A stretch of 64,000 bases of DNA from Nocardiopsis sp. FIRDI 009 (lineage in GTDB: Bacteria > Actinomycetota > Actinomycetes > Streptosporangiales > Streptosporangiaceae). This document shows, one piece after another, positions 15,745-28,128 of the stretch; the stretch's first letter is position 1, and each line of letters opens with the position of its first letter. The position numbers were made by a program, and so were the translations under genes. The notes under the pieces are model-generated. The model saw only the letters and a program-made list of their open reading frames with translations, was not told the DNA's origin and did not search any database. The stretch spans positions 124,001-188,000 of the forward strand of contig NZ_QPNC01000016.1 of NCBI RefSeq assembly GCF_003386285.1, written 5' to 3'.

Positions 15745-15776
15745 TGATATCAGATCTATCCACCAAAGGATATCAT
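15745..15776. promoter_or_regulatory. Candidate VapBC operator
   Basis: TGATATCA (15745-15752) and GATATCAT (15769-15776) form an inverted pair in an AT-rich patch just before vapB. The centre spacing of about 24 bp and position over the expected promoter fit autorepression by the VapBC complex. Confidence 0.5.
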
Positions 15777-15803
15777 TCGAGTGTGCCCAGTGACTGGTAC
15801 ACG

Positions 15804-15841
15804 ACGCGGGGCCGTCCTCCCTGGAGGGGGAGGACGGCCCC
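15804..15841 (-). terminator. Terminator of the clpB/heat-shock operon
   Basis: A perfect 15-bp stem (15804-15818 with 15827-15841) with an 8-base loop lies about 20 bp past the clpB stop. Confidence 0.85.
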
Positions 15842-15863
15842 GCGTGCCCTGGCGCGGCTCCGG

Positions 15864-18476
<2,613 letters not shown>

Positions 18477-18562
18477 CTCCGGTGACTCCTTCCACCAGGG
18501 TTGTCACCCTGGGTGACATTCGATGGCCGACCGTGCCCCCGTGCAGCCGTACCGGAGCCCTG

Positions 18563-19060
18563 TCAGTCCCGTTCGTCGTCGCGGCCCGCCCCCGGACCGC
18601 CCTGCCCGGGACCGGTGTCCCGGGCGCTGTCGTCCTCCGGCCGCTCGGCCGTGTTGAAGATCGTCACACGCGTGCGGCGCACCAGCTCGCCGCGTGCGCC
18701 ACCGCTGTCGGAGGGGGCGGGACGGCCGCGCCGGGCCACCGCCCGCCGCGCCGCCTCCAGCTCGTTGGCCAGGTGGAACACCTGTTCCCGCAGCTGCTCC
18801 ACCTCGTGCTCCAACTCCAGGATCCGCTTGATCCCGGCGAGGTTGATGCCCTCCTCCTGCGACAGGCGCTGGACCTGGCGCAGCATCTGCACGTCACGCA
18901 TGGAGTAGCGACGCCCCCGGCCGGAGGTCCGTCCCGGCGACACGATGCCCAGCCGGTCGTACTGCCGCAGGGTCTGCGGATGCATCCCGGCCAGCTCCGC
19001 GGCCACCGAGATCACGTAGACCGGAGCGTCAGCGCCGAAGGAGTCGTTCACGTGGATCAC
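18563..19060 (-). CDS. hspR: HspR heat-shock repressor (MerR family)
   Basis: A 165-residue MerR-type regulator. The DNA-binding helices are in YVISVAAELAGMHPQTLRQY, and SGRGRRYSMRDVQMLR is the wing. A dimerising coiled coil follows (ELEHEVEQLREQVFHLANEL). HspR binds inverted repeats (HAIR) at dnaK with DnaK as co-repressor, coupling chaperone availability to transcription. The GTG start overlaps the dnaJ stop (GTGA). The C-terminal tail is charged and likely disordered. Confidence 0.95.
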   Translation of the reverse strand: MIHVNDSFGADAPVYVISVAAELAGMHPQTLRQYDRLGIVSPGRTSGRGRRYSMRDVQMLRQVQRLSQEEGINLAGIKRILELEHEVEQLREQVFHLANELEAARRAVARRGRPAPSDSGGARGELVRRTRVTIFNTAERPEDDSARDTGPGQGGPGAGRDDERD

Positions 19061-20220
19061 GCACCCTTCGCCCGCGCCTCGAGTCCCTCGCGCGGGTCAT
19101 GGTCGGTCGTCGCGGCCCGGAACTTCTCCAGCGCCTCGCGCGCCTCGCCGCTGACGTTCGTCGGGACGGTGACCTCGATGGTCACGAGCAGGTCGCCGGT
19201 GGTGCCGTCCTTGCGCTTGGCGCCCTTGCCGCGGACCCGCAGCGTGCGCCCGTTCGGGGTGCCCGGCGGGACCTTCACGGTCACCGGGAAGCCGTTGAGC
19301 GTCGGGACGCGCACGTCCGCGCCGAGTACGGCCTCGGGGAAGGTCACCGGCACGGTGATGGTGATGTTGTCGCCGCTCCTGCCGAACACCGCGTGCTCCT
19401 TCACGTGGACGACGACGTACAGGTCGCCCGGCGGGCCGCCGTGCTCGCCCGGTGCGCCCTTGCCCTTGATCCGGATCCGCTGGCCGTCGGTCACGCCGCC
19501 GGGGATCCTGGTCTGGATGGTACGGGTGCTCCTGCCGCGCCCGCTGCCGTGGCACTCGGTGCAGGGGTCGTCCACGACCAGGCCCCGCCCCCGGCACTCG
19601 GCGCACGGCTCGGACAGCGAGAAGCCGCCGAGGTTGGTGTTCTCGTGCCCGGTGCCGGAGCACCTCGGGCACATCCGCGGGGCGGAGCCCGCCCTGGCCC
19701 CGGTGCCGCGGCAGGTGGGGCAGGGGGCGTCGCTGGACAGGCGGAAGGAGCGGGTGACGCCCTCCGCCGCCTCGCGGAAGCTCAGTGTGGTCTCGGTCTC
19801 GATGTCGGAGCCGCGCCTGCTGCGGGTGGTCCCGCCACCGCGGCCCCGGCCGCCGAACAGGCCGCCGAACAGGTCGCTCAGCCGTTCGCCGCCGGACGCT
19901 CCGCCACCGGCGGGCCCCTGACCGAACAGGTCGCCCATGTCGAACCCGCCGGGACCGGCGCCGCCGCCGGGCCGGTAGGCCCCGCCGAACAGCGAACGCG
20001 CCTCGTCGTACTCCTTGCGCCGCTTGTCGTCCGACAGGACGTTGTAGGCCTCGGAGATCTCCTTGAACCGCTCCTCGGCCTTGGGGTCGTGGGTGTTCGC
20101 GTCGGGGTGGCTCTCCCGGGCGAGCTTGCGGTAGGACTGCTTGATCTCGTCCTTCGAGGCGGTCTTTGAGACTCCGAGGACCTTGTAGTAGTCCTTCTCC
20201 AGGTAGTCCTTGGTGCTCAT
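19057..20220 (-). CDS. dnaJ: DnaJ co-chaperone
   Basis: A 387-residue DnaJ with the J-domain (YYKVLGVSKTASKDEIK, HPD motif near residue 38), a Gly/Phe-rich linker (about 80-130), and four zinc-finger repeats (CPTCRGTG, CPRCSGTG, CAECRGRG, CTECHGSG). The C-terminal substrate-binding domains end in a charged tail. It delivers substrates to DnaK and stimulates its ATPase. It overlaps hspR by four bases. Confidence 0.96.
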   Translation of the reverse strand: MSTKDYLEKDYYKVLGVSKTASKDEIKQSYRKLARESHPDANTHDPKAEERFKEISEAYNVLSDDKRRKEYDEARSLFGGAYRPGGGAGPGGFDMGDLFGQGPAGGGASGGERLSDLFGGLFGGRGRGGGTTRSRRGSDIETETTLSFREAAEGVTRSFRLSSDAPCPTCRGTGARAGSAPRMCPRCSGTGHENTNLGGFSLSEPCAECRGRGLVVDDPCTECHGSGRGRSTRTIQTRIPGGVTDGQRIRIKGKGAPGEHGGPPGDLYVVVHVKEHAVFGRSGDNITITVPVTFPEAVLGADVRVPTLNGFPVTVKVPPGTPNGRTLRVRGKGAKRKDGTTGDLLVTIEVTVPTNVSGEAREALEKFRAATTDHDPREGLEARAKGA

Positions 20221-20415
20221 CGACTGGTGCCTTCTCCCGCTGGTGCCGGTTGCGTCCGATGCTTACACGTGCCCCGGTTCCGCGCGGAACCGGGGCCGGG
20301 GCGCGGTCCCCGGGCACGTGCCTGAGCAGCGCCCGCGGAACCCGCCCCGGTCCCTCCGGTCGTACCCGCCTTCGAGGCGGCGGGCACGACCGGAGCTGAC
20401 CGACGGGCGAACCCG

Positions 20416-21138
20416 TTACTTGCCGTCCGTCTCCTCGCCCCCGTCGGAGGAGGTGTCGGCCTCGCCGTCGGCGGAACCGGTGTCCTCGCCGGACCCGGCG
20501 GCGGCCTCGGCCCCCTCGACGGGGTCGCCGACGACCACGCGGGCCGGGCGGAGGATCCTCTCACCGATGCGGTACCCCGGTTGGAACACCTCGATCACCG
20601 TCTGGACGGAGACGTCGGGCGCCGGGACCAGGGTGAGCGCCTCGTGCAGGTTCGGGTCGAACTCGTCGCCCGCCTCGGCGTACCGCTCCAGGCCCAGCTT
20701 GGTCGCCACCGCCTCCAGGGACTCGCCGACCGCCTTGAACCCCCCGGTGAGCTCGTCGTGCTCACGGGCGCGGCCGATGTCGTCCAGGATCGGCAGGAGT
20801 TCGCTGACGACCTGGGCGGTGGCGACCTCGCGGACGGCCACGCGGTCGCGCTCGACCCGCTTGCGGTAGTTGGCGTACTCCGCCTGGATCCGCTTGATGT
20901 CGTTGGTGAGCTCGACGACCCGTTCGTCCGCGTTGATCGCCTCGGTCACCACGGACTCCGGGGTGTCCGGGACCTCGACGGCCTCCTCGGCTCCGGCGGC
21001 CTCATCGGCCTCCGCCTCGGCGGCCCGCGGTTCGCGGACCTCGCCCGTCTCCGGGTCGATCCGGCGGTTGTCGCGGATCACCGGTCCCTGGTGCTCCTCG
21101 CCCTCGCCGGAGCCGTTGGTCTTGTCCGACTGCGCCAT
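20416..21138 (-). CDS. grpE: GrpE nucleotide exchange factor
   Basis: A 240-residue GrpE. An acidic, Ala/Glu-rich N-terminal region (1-80) precedes the long dimerisation helix (RIQAEYANYRKRVERDRVAV). The beta-domain includes LNPNLHEAL-like FDPNLHEALTLV and VIEVFQPGYRIGERILRPARV. The C-terminus is a further acidic tail. It resets DnaK by releasing ADP. It sits 44 bases after dnaK in the same operon, with GGAGGG ahead of the ATG. Confidence 0.95.
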   Translation of the reverse strand: MAQSDKTNGSGEGEEHQGPVIRDNRRIDPETGEVREPRAAEAEADEAAGAEEAVEVPDTPESVVTEAINADERVVELTNDIKRIQAEYANYRKRVERDRVAVREVATAQVVSELLPILDDIGRAREHDELTGGFKAVGESLEAVATKLGLERYAEAGDEFDPNLHEALTLVPAPDVSVQTVIEVFQPGYRIGERILRPARVVVGDPVEGAEAAAGSGEDTGSADGEADTSSDGGEETDGK

Positions 21139-21182
21139 CTGGGACGCGCCCTCCTTCCTCGACTCGTCACTCGGCCCCGGCG

Positions 21183-23030
<1,848 letters not shown>

Positions 23031-23049
23031 GGTTGCTACCTCCGTCAAG

Positions 23050-23070
23050 ATTGAGTCGTTCAGACGTAAG
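23050..23070. promoter_or_regulatory. HAIR-like HspR site 2 (degenerate)
   Basis: ATTGAGT (23050-23056), seven bases, then ACGTAAG (23064-23070). It matches the CTTGAGT-N7-ACTCAAG consensus at 11 of 14 positions with the correct spacing, 20 bp before dnaK. Confidence 0.55.
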
Positions 23071-23101
23071 TTTGCTTCGTCTAACGATTGCTGTCAAATC
23101 A

Positions 23102-23122
23102 GTTGAGTCAACCAGACTCAAG
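23102..23122. promoter_or_regulatory. HAIR HspR operator site 1
   Basis: GTTGAGT (23102-23108), seven bases, ACTCAAG (23116-23122). It matches the HAIR consensus at 13 of 14 positions. It lies about 72 bp upstream of the dnaK start and should be the main repressor site. Confidence 0.9.
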
Positions 23123-23680
23123 TTAGTTCCTACGCAGAGACAACGGCCGGCCCAGGCGTGGTGTTCCCGTTGCGGGTGGTTTCAGGGGGGAAATGGCGCA
23201 AACCCGGGTCAACTCGGGGAGAACCTTGACTCGCGGGCCAGGGGGATCCCGGGGGCGCGGGCGGTGGGGAGGGCCGCGCCGGGGGTGTCCGCCGGGCGAG
23301 GGAAGAGGTGCGCCGGGGATGTCCGCCGGGCGGCGGGGCGCGGTGGCGCGGGGACAGACCGGTGGTATTACGGGTGCCCCGCCGCGCCCACGGGTGTCCG
23401 ATGTCAGCTACACATAATGTGTGGATTGTGGATCATGTGGCCGGTGTCATGACCGGCGCACTTCCGTGACTCCTCGGTGTCGTCACCCGCGGGCGACGAC
23501 GCGCCGGGGCGGATCCCGTAGTCCGGCCCCGAACCCGGGGTGGTGGCGCGGGCGCCGCCGGCGGGCCCTCGTGGCGGGGGCGGGCCGGTGGCGGCCGGGC
23601 TATTACTCGCTAGTAACATATATCTCGACCGCCGGTGTGTGGCGCACCGGACGACACAGCAGGATGGGAGGCCACGGGCG
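23123..23680. other. Gene-free region between dnaK and the Fe-S oxidoreductase
   Basis: About 560 bp without a convincing gene on either strand. It contains divergent promoter space, a 13-bp palindrome ACACATAATGTGT (23410-23422) of unknown use, and the TTACT/AGTAA operator-like palindrome near 23610. Confidence 0.6.
23603..23616 (+). promoter_or_regulatory. TTACT-CGCT-AGTAA operator-like palindrome
   Basis: A perfect inverted repeat in an AT-rich patch (CTAGTAACATATAT), 65 bp upstream of the Fe-S oxidoreductase start. TetR-type regulators of fatty-acid degradation in actinomycetes bind short palindromes of this form, which would suit an ETF-linked gene. The regulator is not in the window. 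Confidence 0.5.
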
Positions 23681-25888
23681 ATGCTGTACCTGACACTGGG
23701 CATCATCACCTCGGTCTTCGCCGTGGTCGCGTTCACCGTGTTCGCTCTGGCCATCCGCCAGATCGTGCGAACCGTGGGCATCGGCCGTCCGGTGGAGCCG
23801 GAGCGCAAGGGGCCGTTCGGACAGCGGCTCACGATGACGCTGATCGAGATCGTCGGACACACGAGGATGCTCAAGCGGCCGTGGGTCGGTGTGGCCCACT
23901 GGTTCGTGATGGTGTCCTTCCCGCTGTTGGTCTTCACCGTCATCGAGGCCCAGGGCGAGGTCTTCGACCCGCACTTCCACCTGCCGATCATCCACGACTG
24001 GACGATCTACGGTCTGGCCATCGAGATCATCGCGGGAGCCAGCCTCGTCGGCATCCTCGGCCTGACCGCCTACCGCCTGATCAACAGCCCGAAGCGGATC
24101 GGCCGCCGGTCCCGCTTCATGCACTCCAAGCACTGGACGGCGTACTACGTCGAGGCCTACATCATCGGCCTGCTGCTGGCGATCTTCGCGATCCGCGGCT
24201 TCAAGGTCGCCTCGGGGGAGTTCCCGTTCCCCGTCTGGGCCACCCCGATCTCCCACGCGGTCGGCGCCGTCCTGCCCGGTGACGCCGCGGTCGCCGAGCC
24301 CGCCATCGCCCTCGTGGCCGCGTTCAAGCTGATCATCAGCTACGCGTTCTTCGTCGTGCTGGCGGTCAACCTCACCATGGGTGTGGGCTGGCACCGCTTC
24401 CTCGCCCCGGTCAACATCTACTTCAAGCGCAAGGCCGACGGCTCCCCGTCGCACGGCGCCGCCAAGCAGATGATGGACAAGAGCGGCACCAAGCCCCTCG
24501 ACTTCGAGGAGGCCGACCCCGACGAGGACCCCTTCGGCGCGGGCAAGATCGAGGACTTCACCTGGAAGGGCCTGCTCGACTTCACCAGCTGCACCGAGTG
24601 CGGTCGCTGCCAGTCCCAGTGCCCCGCCTGGAACACCGGCAAGCCGCTGTCGCCGAAGAAGGTCATCCTCGACCTCCAGCAGCACGCCTACGAGAAGGCC
24701 CCGTACCTGCTCCAGGGCATCACCGCCGAGACCCTCGCCGAGAAGCCCGACGAGAGCCACGCGGGCGTCGACGTCCTCGCCCTCCTCAACAAGCCGCTCG
24801 TCGGCACCGAGGAGGAGGGTGGCGTCATCCACCCGGACGAGCTGTGGTCCTGCACCAACTGCGGCGCCTGCGTCGAGCAGTGCCCGGTCGACATCGAGCA
24901 CATCGACCACATCCTCGACATGCGCCGCTACCAGGTCATGGTCGAGTCGAACTTCCCGTCCGAGGCCAACACCCTCCTGAAGAACCTGGAGAACAAGGCC
25001 AACCCCTGGGGCATGGCCGAGGACCGGAGGATGGACTGGATCGCCGAGCTCGCCGAGCAGGAGAACCCGGTCGAGGTCGAGGTCGTCGACGACAAGCTGT
25101 CGCCGGACACCGAGTACCTGTTCTGGGTCGGCTGCGCGGGCGCCCTGGAGGACCGCGCGAAGAAGACCACCAAGGCCATCGCCGAGCTGCTGGACATCGC
25201 GGGCGTCAAGTTCGCCGTCCTCGGCGGCATGGAGGCGTGCACCGGTGACCCCGCGCGCCGCCTGGGCATGGAGTACGTCTTCCAGATGCTCGCCCAGCAG
25301 AACGTGGAGACGCTGAACGAGGCGGGCGTGACCAAGATCGTGGCCAGCTGCCCGCACTGCTTCAACACGCTCGCCAACGAGTACCCGCAGCTCGGCGGCG
25401 CGTACGAGGTCGTCCACCACAGCCAGCTCCTGGCCAAGCTCGTGGACGAGGGGAAGCTGACCCCGGTGCAGAACGTGGACGAGAACATCACGTACCACGA
25501 CCCCTGCTTCCTGGGGCGCCACAACAAGGTGTACACGCCGCCGCGCGACATCATGGCCAAGGTCCCGGGCGTGAAGACCCAGGAGATGCACCGCCACAAG
25601 GAGCGGGGCTTCTGCTGCGGCGCCGGCGGCGCCCGCATGTGGATGGAGGAGCGGATCGGCAAGCGCATCAACACCGAGCGGGTGGACGAGGCGCTGACCA
25701 CCAACCCCGACACCGTCTCCACCGCGTGCCCGTTCTGCCAGGTCATGCTCGGTGACGCGATCAACGAGAAGAAGTCGCAGGGCGAGGCCAAGGAGTCGCT
25801 GGAGGTCGTGGACGTCTCCCAGCTCCTGCTGCGCTCGATCCGGGGCGAGAGCCCGGCCGGGGGCGAGAAGGAGACCGCGGAGGCCTGA
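23681..25888 (+). CDS. Membrane (Fe-S) oxidoreductase, EtfD-like ETF:quinone reductase
   Basis: A 735-residue protein. About five N-terminal membrane helices (1-250, with NarI-like His residues) are followed by two 4Fe-4S motifs, CTECGRCQSQCP at about 304 and CTNCGACVEQCP at about 391, and two heterodisulfide-reductase-type Cys domains (GCAGALEDR; FCCGAGGARMW near 643). This architecture matches mycobacterial EtfD, which passes electrons from electron-transfer flavoprotein of beta-oxidation into the quinone pool. A different HdrD-like donor is possible. GGAGG lies ten bases before the ATG; longer upstream reading frame lacks a good start. Confidence 0.85.
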   Translation: MLYLTLGIITSVFAVVAFTVFALAIRQIVRTVGIGRPVEPERKGPFGQRLTMTLIEIVGHTRMLKRPWVGVAHWFVMVSFPLLVFTVIEAQGEVFDPHFHLPIIHDWTIYGLAIEIIAGASLVGILGLTAYRLINSPKRIGRRSRFMHSKHWTAYYVEAYIIGLLLAIFAIRGFKVASGEFPFPVWATPISHAVGAVLPGDAAVAEPAIALVAAFKLIISYAFFVVLAVNLTMGVGWHRFLAPVNIYFKRKADGSPSHGAAKQMMDKSGTKPLDFEEADPDEDPFGAGKIEDFTWKGLLDFTSCTECGRCQSQCPAWNTGKPLSPKKVILDLQQHAYEKAPYLLQGITAETLAEKPDESHAGVDVLALLNKPLVGTEEEGGVIHPDELWSCTNCGACVEQCPVDIEHIDHILDMRRYQVMVESNFPSEANTLLKNLENKANPWGMAEDRRMDWIAELAEQENPVEVEVVDDKLSPDTEYLFWVGCAGALEDRAKKTTKAIAELLDIAGVKFAVLGGMEACTGDPARRLGMEYVFQMLAQQNVETLNEAGVTKIVASCPHCFNTLANEYPQLGGAYEVVHHSQLLAKLVDEGKLTPVQNVDENITYHDPCFLGRHNKVYTPPRDIMAKVPGVKTQEMHRHKERGFCCGAGGARMWMEERIGKRINTERVDEALTTNPDTVSTACPFCQVMLGDAINEKKSQGEAKESLEVVDVSQLLLRSIRGESPAGGEKETAEA

Positions 25889-25907
25889 CCGCTCCACGGA
25901 CCCCGCG

Positions 25908-25945
25908 CGGGGCCGGTCCCGACCTCCGGGTCGGGACCGGCCCCG
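25908..25945 (+). terminator. Strong terminator after the Fe-S oxidoreductase
   Basis: A perfect 17-bp stem (25908-25924 with 25929-25945) closes a TCCG tetraloop about 20 bp after the stop codon. Confidence 0.9.
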
Positions 25946-26056
25946 CCGTCGTCCGCGGGACGGGCGGCATGACATTTGTCAGCGACCGCGCCGGGTGGTT
26001 CCGCACGGGGAGCCGGTGACAACGGTGTCTGTTCCGTGTGACGCGGTTCCGCGAGC

Positions 26057-27061
26057 ATGGTGGACATGACGACGACAGCGCACTCCGCAGCCACCGACGC
26101 CCCCGGGCGGACCACCGCAGACGGCCCCGCCGTGGTCGTCGACGACCTCCGGCAGCACTACGGCGACTTCGAGGCGGTCCGGGGCGTCTCCTTCGAGATC
26201 CGCCCGGGCGAGCTGTTCGCCCTCCTGGGCACCAACGGCGCCGGGAAGACCACGACCATCGAGACGCTGGAGGGCTTCCACCGACCGACGTCCGGGACCG
26301 TCCGGGTCTTCGGCGAGGACCCCTACGGCCAGCCCGCCGCGATCCGCGAGCGCACCAACGCCGTCCTCCAGGGGAGCGGCCTGCTGGAGGACCTGACCGT
26401 CCGCGAGACCGTCGACCTCGCCCGCGACCTGGCCGCCCGGCCGCGCGGCACCGAGGAGGTCCTGGACACGGTGGGCCTGACCGACAAGCGCGGGATCGCG
26501 GTCCGTCAGCTGTCCGGCGGGCAGAAGCGCCGTCTGGACCTGGCGCTGGCCCTGGTGACCACCCCCGAGGTGCTCTACCTCGACGAGCCGACGACGGGCA
26601 TGGACCCCGAGGCGCGGATCGACACCTGGCGGATCGTCTCCGAACTGAAGCGGGACGGTGTGGCGATCCTGCTCACCACGCACTACCTGGAGGAGGCCGA
26701 GCGTCTCGCCGACCGCCTGGCGATCATGCACCGCGGCCGGGTGCGCGTCGAGGGCACCCTGACGAGCGTGCTGGAGGGCTGGGGCGACCGGGTGGCGTTC
26801 GCCGTGCCGGAGGACGTGCGCACCGCCGACCTGCCCGGACTGGAGGGTGCCGACCTGAGCGTGGAGACCCGCGACCAGACGCTGTGGGCCACCTACACGG
26901 TCCGGGACGGCGACGTGGCGGAGCGGGCCCACCGCGCGGTCGCGGCCCTGCTGTCCTGGGCGGGGGAGCGCGGGACCACCCTGCGCCACCTCCAGGTCCG
27001 CGGCGCCTCCCTGGAGGACGTCTTCCTCAGCGTCGCCGACGGCGCCGCCGACCTGGTCTGA
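26057..27061 (+). CDS. ABC transporter ATP-binding protein (DrrA type)
   Basis: A 334-residue ATPase. Walker A is GTNGAGKTTT (near residue 58), the signature RQLSGGQKRRLDLAL (near 154), and Walker B VLYLDEPTTGMDPEAR; LLTTHYLEEAERLADR holds the switch His. A C-terminal DrrA-like extension of about 100 residues follows. It pairs with the ABC-2 permease 70 bases downstream, as an exporter for drugs, lipids or peptides. The start is uncertain between 26057 and the ATG at 26066; neither has a strong ribosome site. Confidence 0.92.
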   Translation: MVDMTTTAHSAATDAPGRTTADGPAVVVDDLRQHYGDFEAVRGVSFEIRPGELFALLGTNGAGKTTTIETLEGFHRPTSGTVRVFGEDPYGQPAAIRERTNAVLQGSGLLEDLTVRETVDLARDLAARPRGTEEVLDTVGLTDKRGIAVRQLSGGQKRRLDLALALVTTPEVLYLDEPTTGMDPEARIDTWRIVSELKRDGVAILLTTHYLEEAERLADRLAIMHRGRVRVEGTLTSVLEGWGDRVAFAVPEDVRTADLPGLEGADLSVETRDQTLWATYTVRDGDVAERAHRAVAALLSWAGERGTTLRHLQVRGASLEDVFLSVADGAADLV

Positions 27062-27131
27062 CCCCGTCACCACCCCCTTCCGTCCCACCGCGCCCGGCAC
27101 CGTCCCGGCGCGTCCCGTCCGAGGAGTCACA

Positions 27132-27980
27132 GTGAGCCCCACCACCGCGACCACCACGTCGGCGCCGACCACCCGCCCCTCGCCCAGCCGGTTCCGGCGG
27201 ACCCTGCGGCTGACCCGCACCGAGTTCACCCTCTTCGTGCGGTACAAGACGGCGTGGTGGATCCTGTCGATGCCGTTGCTGATGCTGTTCCTCACCTTCC
27301 AGATCCCCTCGTACGAGCTCATGGACGGCGTCAGCTCGGTCGACATGGCGTTGGCCGGGGTGATGGGCACCATCGGCGTGTTCGTCGGCGTCGGTCACGC
27401 CTCCAACGTCTTCACGGCGCGTCGCGAGTCCCTCGTCCTCAAGCGGCTGCGGGTCAGCGGGGTGCCCCCACTGGTGATCTTCGGTGCGACGACCGCGATC
27501 ATCGTGTTCTTCTCCCTGCTCGCCGCGGTCGCGATGGTGGCTCTGATCGCGCTGATGACCGGCCAGACCCCGCGGGACCCGCTCATGCTGGCGGTGGCCG
27601 TGACGTTGAACGCGGCCGTGATGACCATGGTCGGCCTGCTCATCACGCCGTACGTGCGCAACTCCGAGAGCGCCCAGATGGTGTCGGTCCTGCCGATGAT
27701 GGGCCTGTTCTTCCTGGGCGGCGTCTACGTCCCGCTGGACTTCCTCCCGGACGGCGCGCAGCGCGTGGTCGAGCTGCTGCCGGTGGCCCCGACCGCCCAG
27801 CTCGCCCAGGCCGCCTACAGCGGCTACGACGTGTTCGACGGGTTCGCGGGCGCCGAGTCCGCTAGCTACCTCGGGCTGTGGGCGGCGGCGCTGCCCTCGG
27901 TGGCCGTGATGCTGGTGTGGATCACCGCGCTGGCCCTGCTCGTCGGGCGCGTGTTCCGCTGGGACCCCCGCCAGCCGTGA
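27132..27980 (+). CDS. ABC-2 type transporter permease
   Basis: A 282-residue membrane protein with six predicted helices. It starts GTG after GAGGAGTCACA. The pattern RYKTAWWILSMPLLMLFLTF (first helix), VFTARRESLVLKRLRVSGVP (the coupling loop typical of DrrB-like permeases) and FFLGGVYVPLDFLPDG matches the ABC-2 family. It would form the channel for the ATPase encoded just upstream; the pair precedes two histidine kinases, an arrangement often linked to self-resistance or stress sensing. Confidence 0.92.
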   Translation: MSPTTATTTSAPTTRPSPSRFRRTLRLTRTEFTLFVRYKTAWWILSMPLLMLFLTFQIPSYELMDGVSSVDMALAGVMGTIGVFVGVGHASNVFTARRESLVLKRLRVSGVPPLVIFGATTAIIVFFSLLAAVAMVALIALMTGQTPRDPLMLAVAVTLNAAVMTMVGLLITPYVRNSESAQMVSVLPMMGLFFLGGVYVPLDFLPDGAQRVVELLPVAPTAQLAQAAYSGYDVFDGFAGAESASYLGLWAAALPSVAVMLVWITALALLVGRVFRWDPRQP

Positions 27981-28128
27981 CGGCGGGCCGCGAGGCGCGG
28001 CGGAGGTCCCCCTCCGTCGCGCCCTCCCGTGTCCGTGGGGGGATCCCCGCGTGCCGGGGAGCGGGCGCGGGCCCGATACTCGTAGGGGCTCCGGGAGTGC
28101 CGGGCCGCCGGGGACGGGAGGAGGCCGG

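Noticed and set aside
23410-23422. ACACATAATGTGT palindrome as an operator
   Set aside because: Too far from either start codon and matches no operator I know; left as a note only.
23603-25975. Long minus-strand frame opposite the Fe-S oxidoreductase
   Set aside because: The plus strand carries the Fe-S motifs and a good start.
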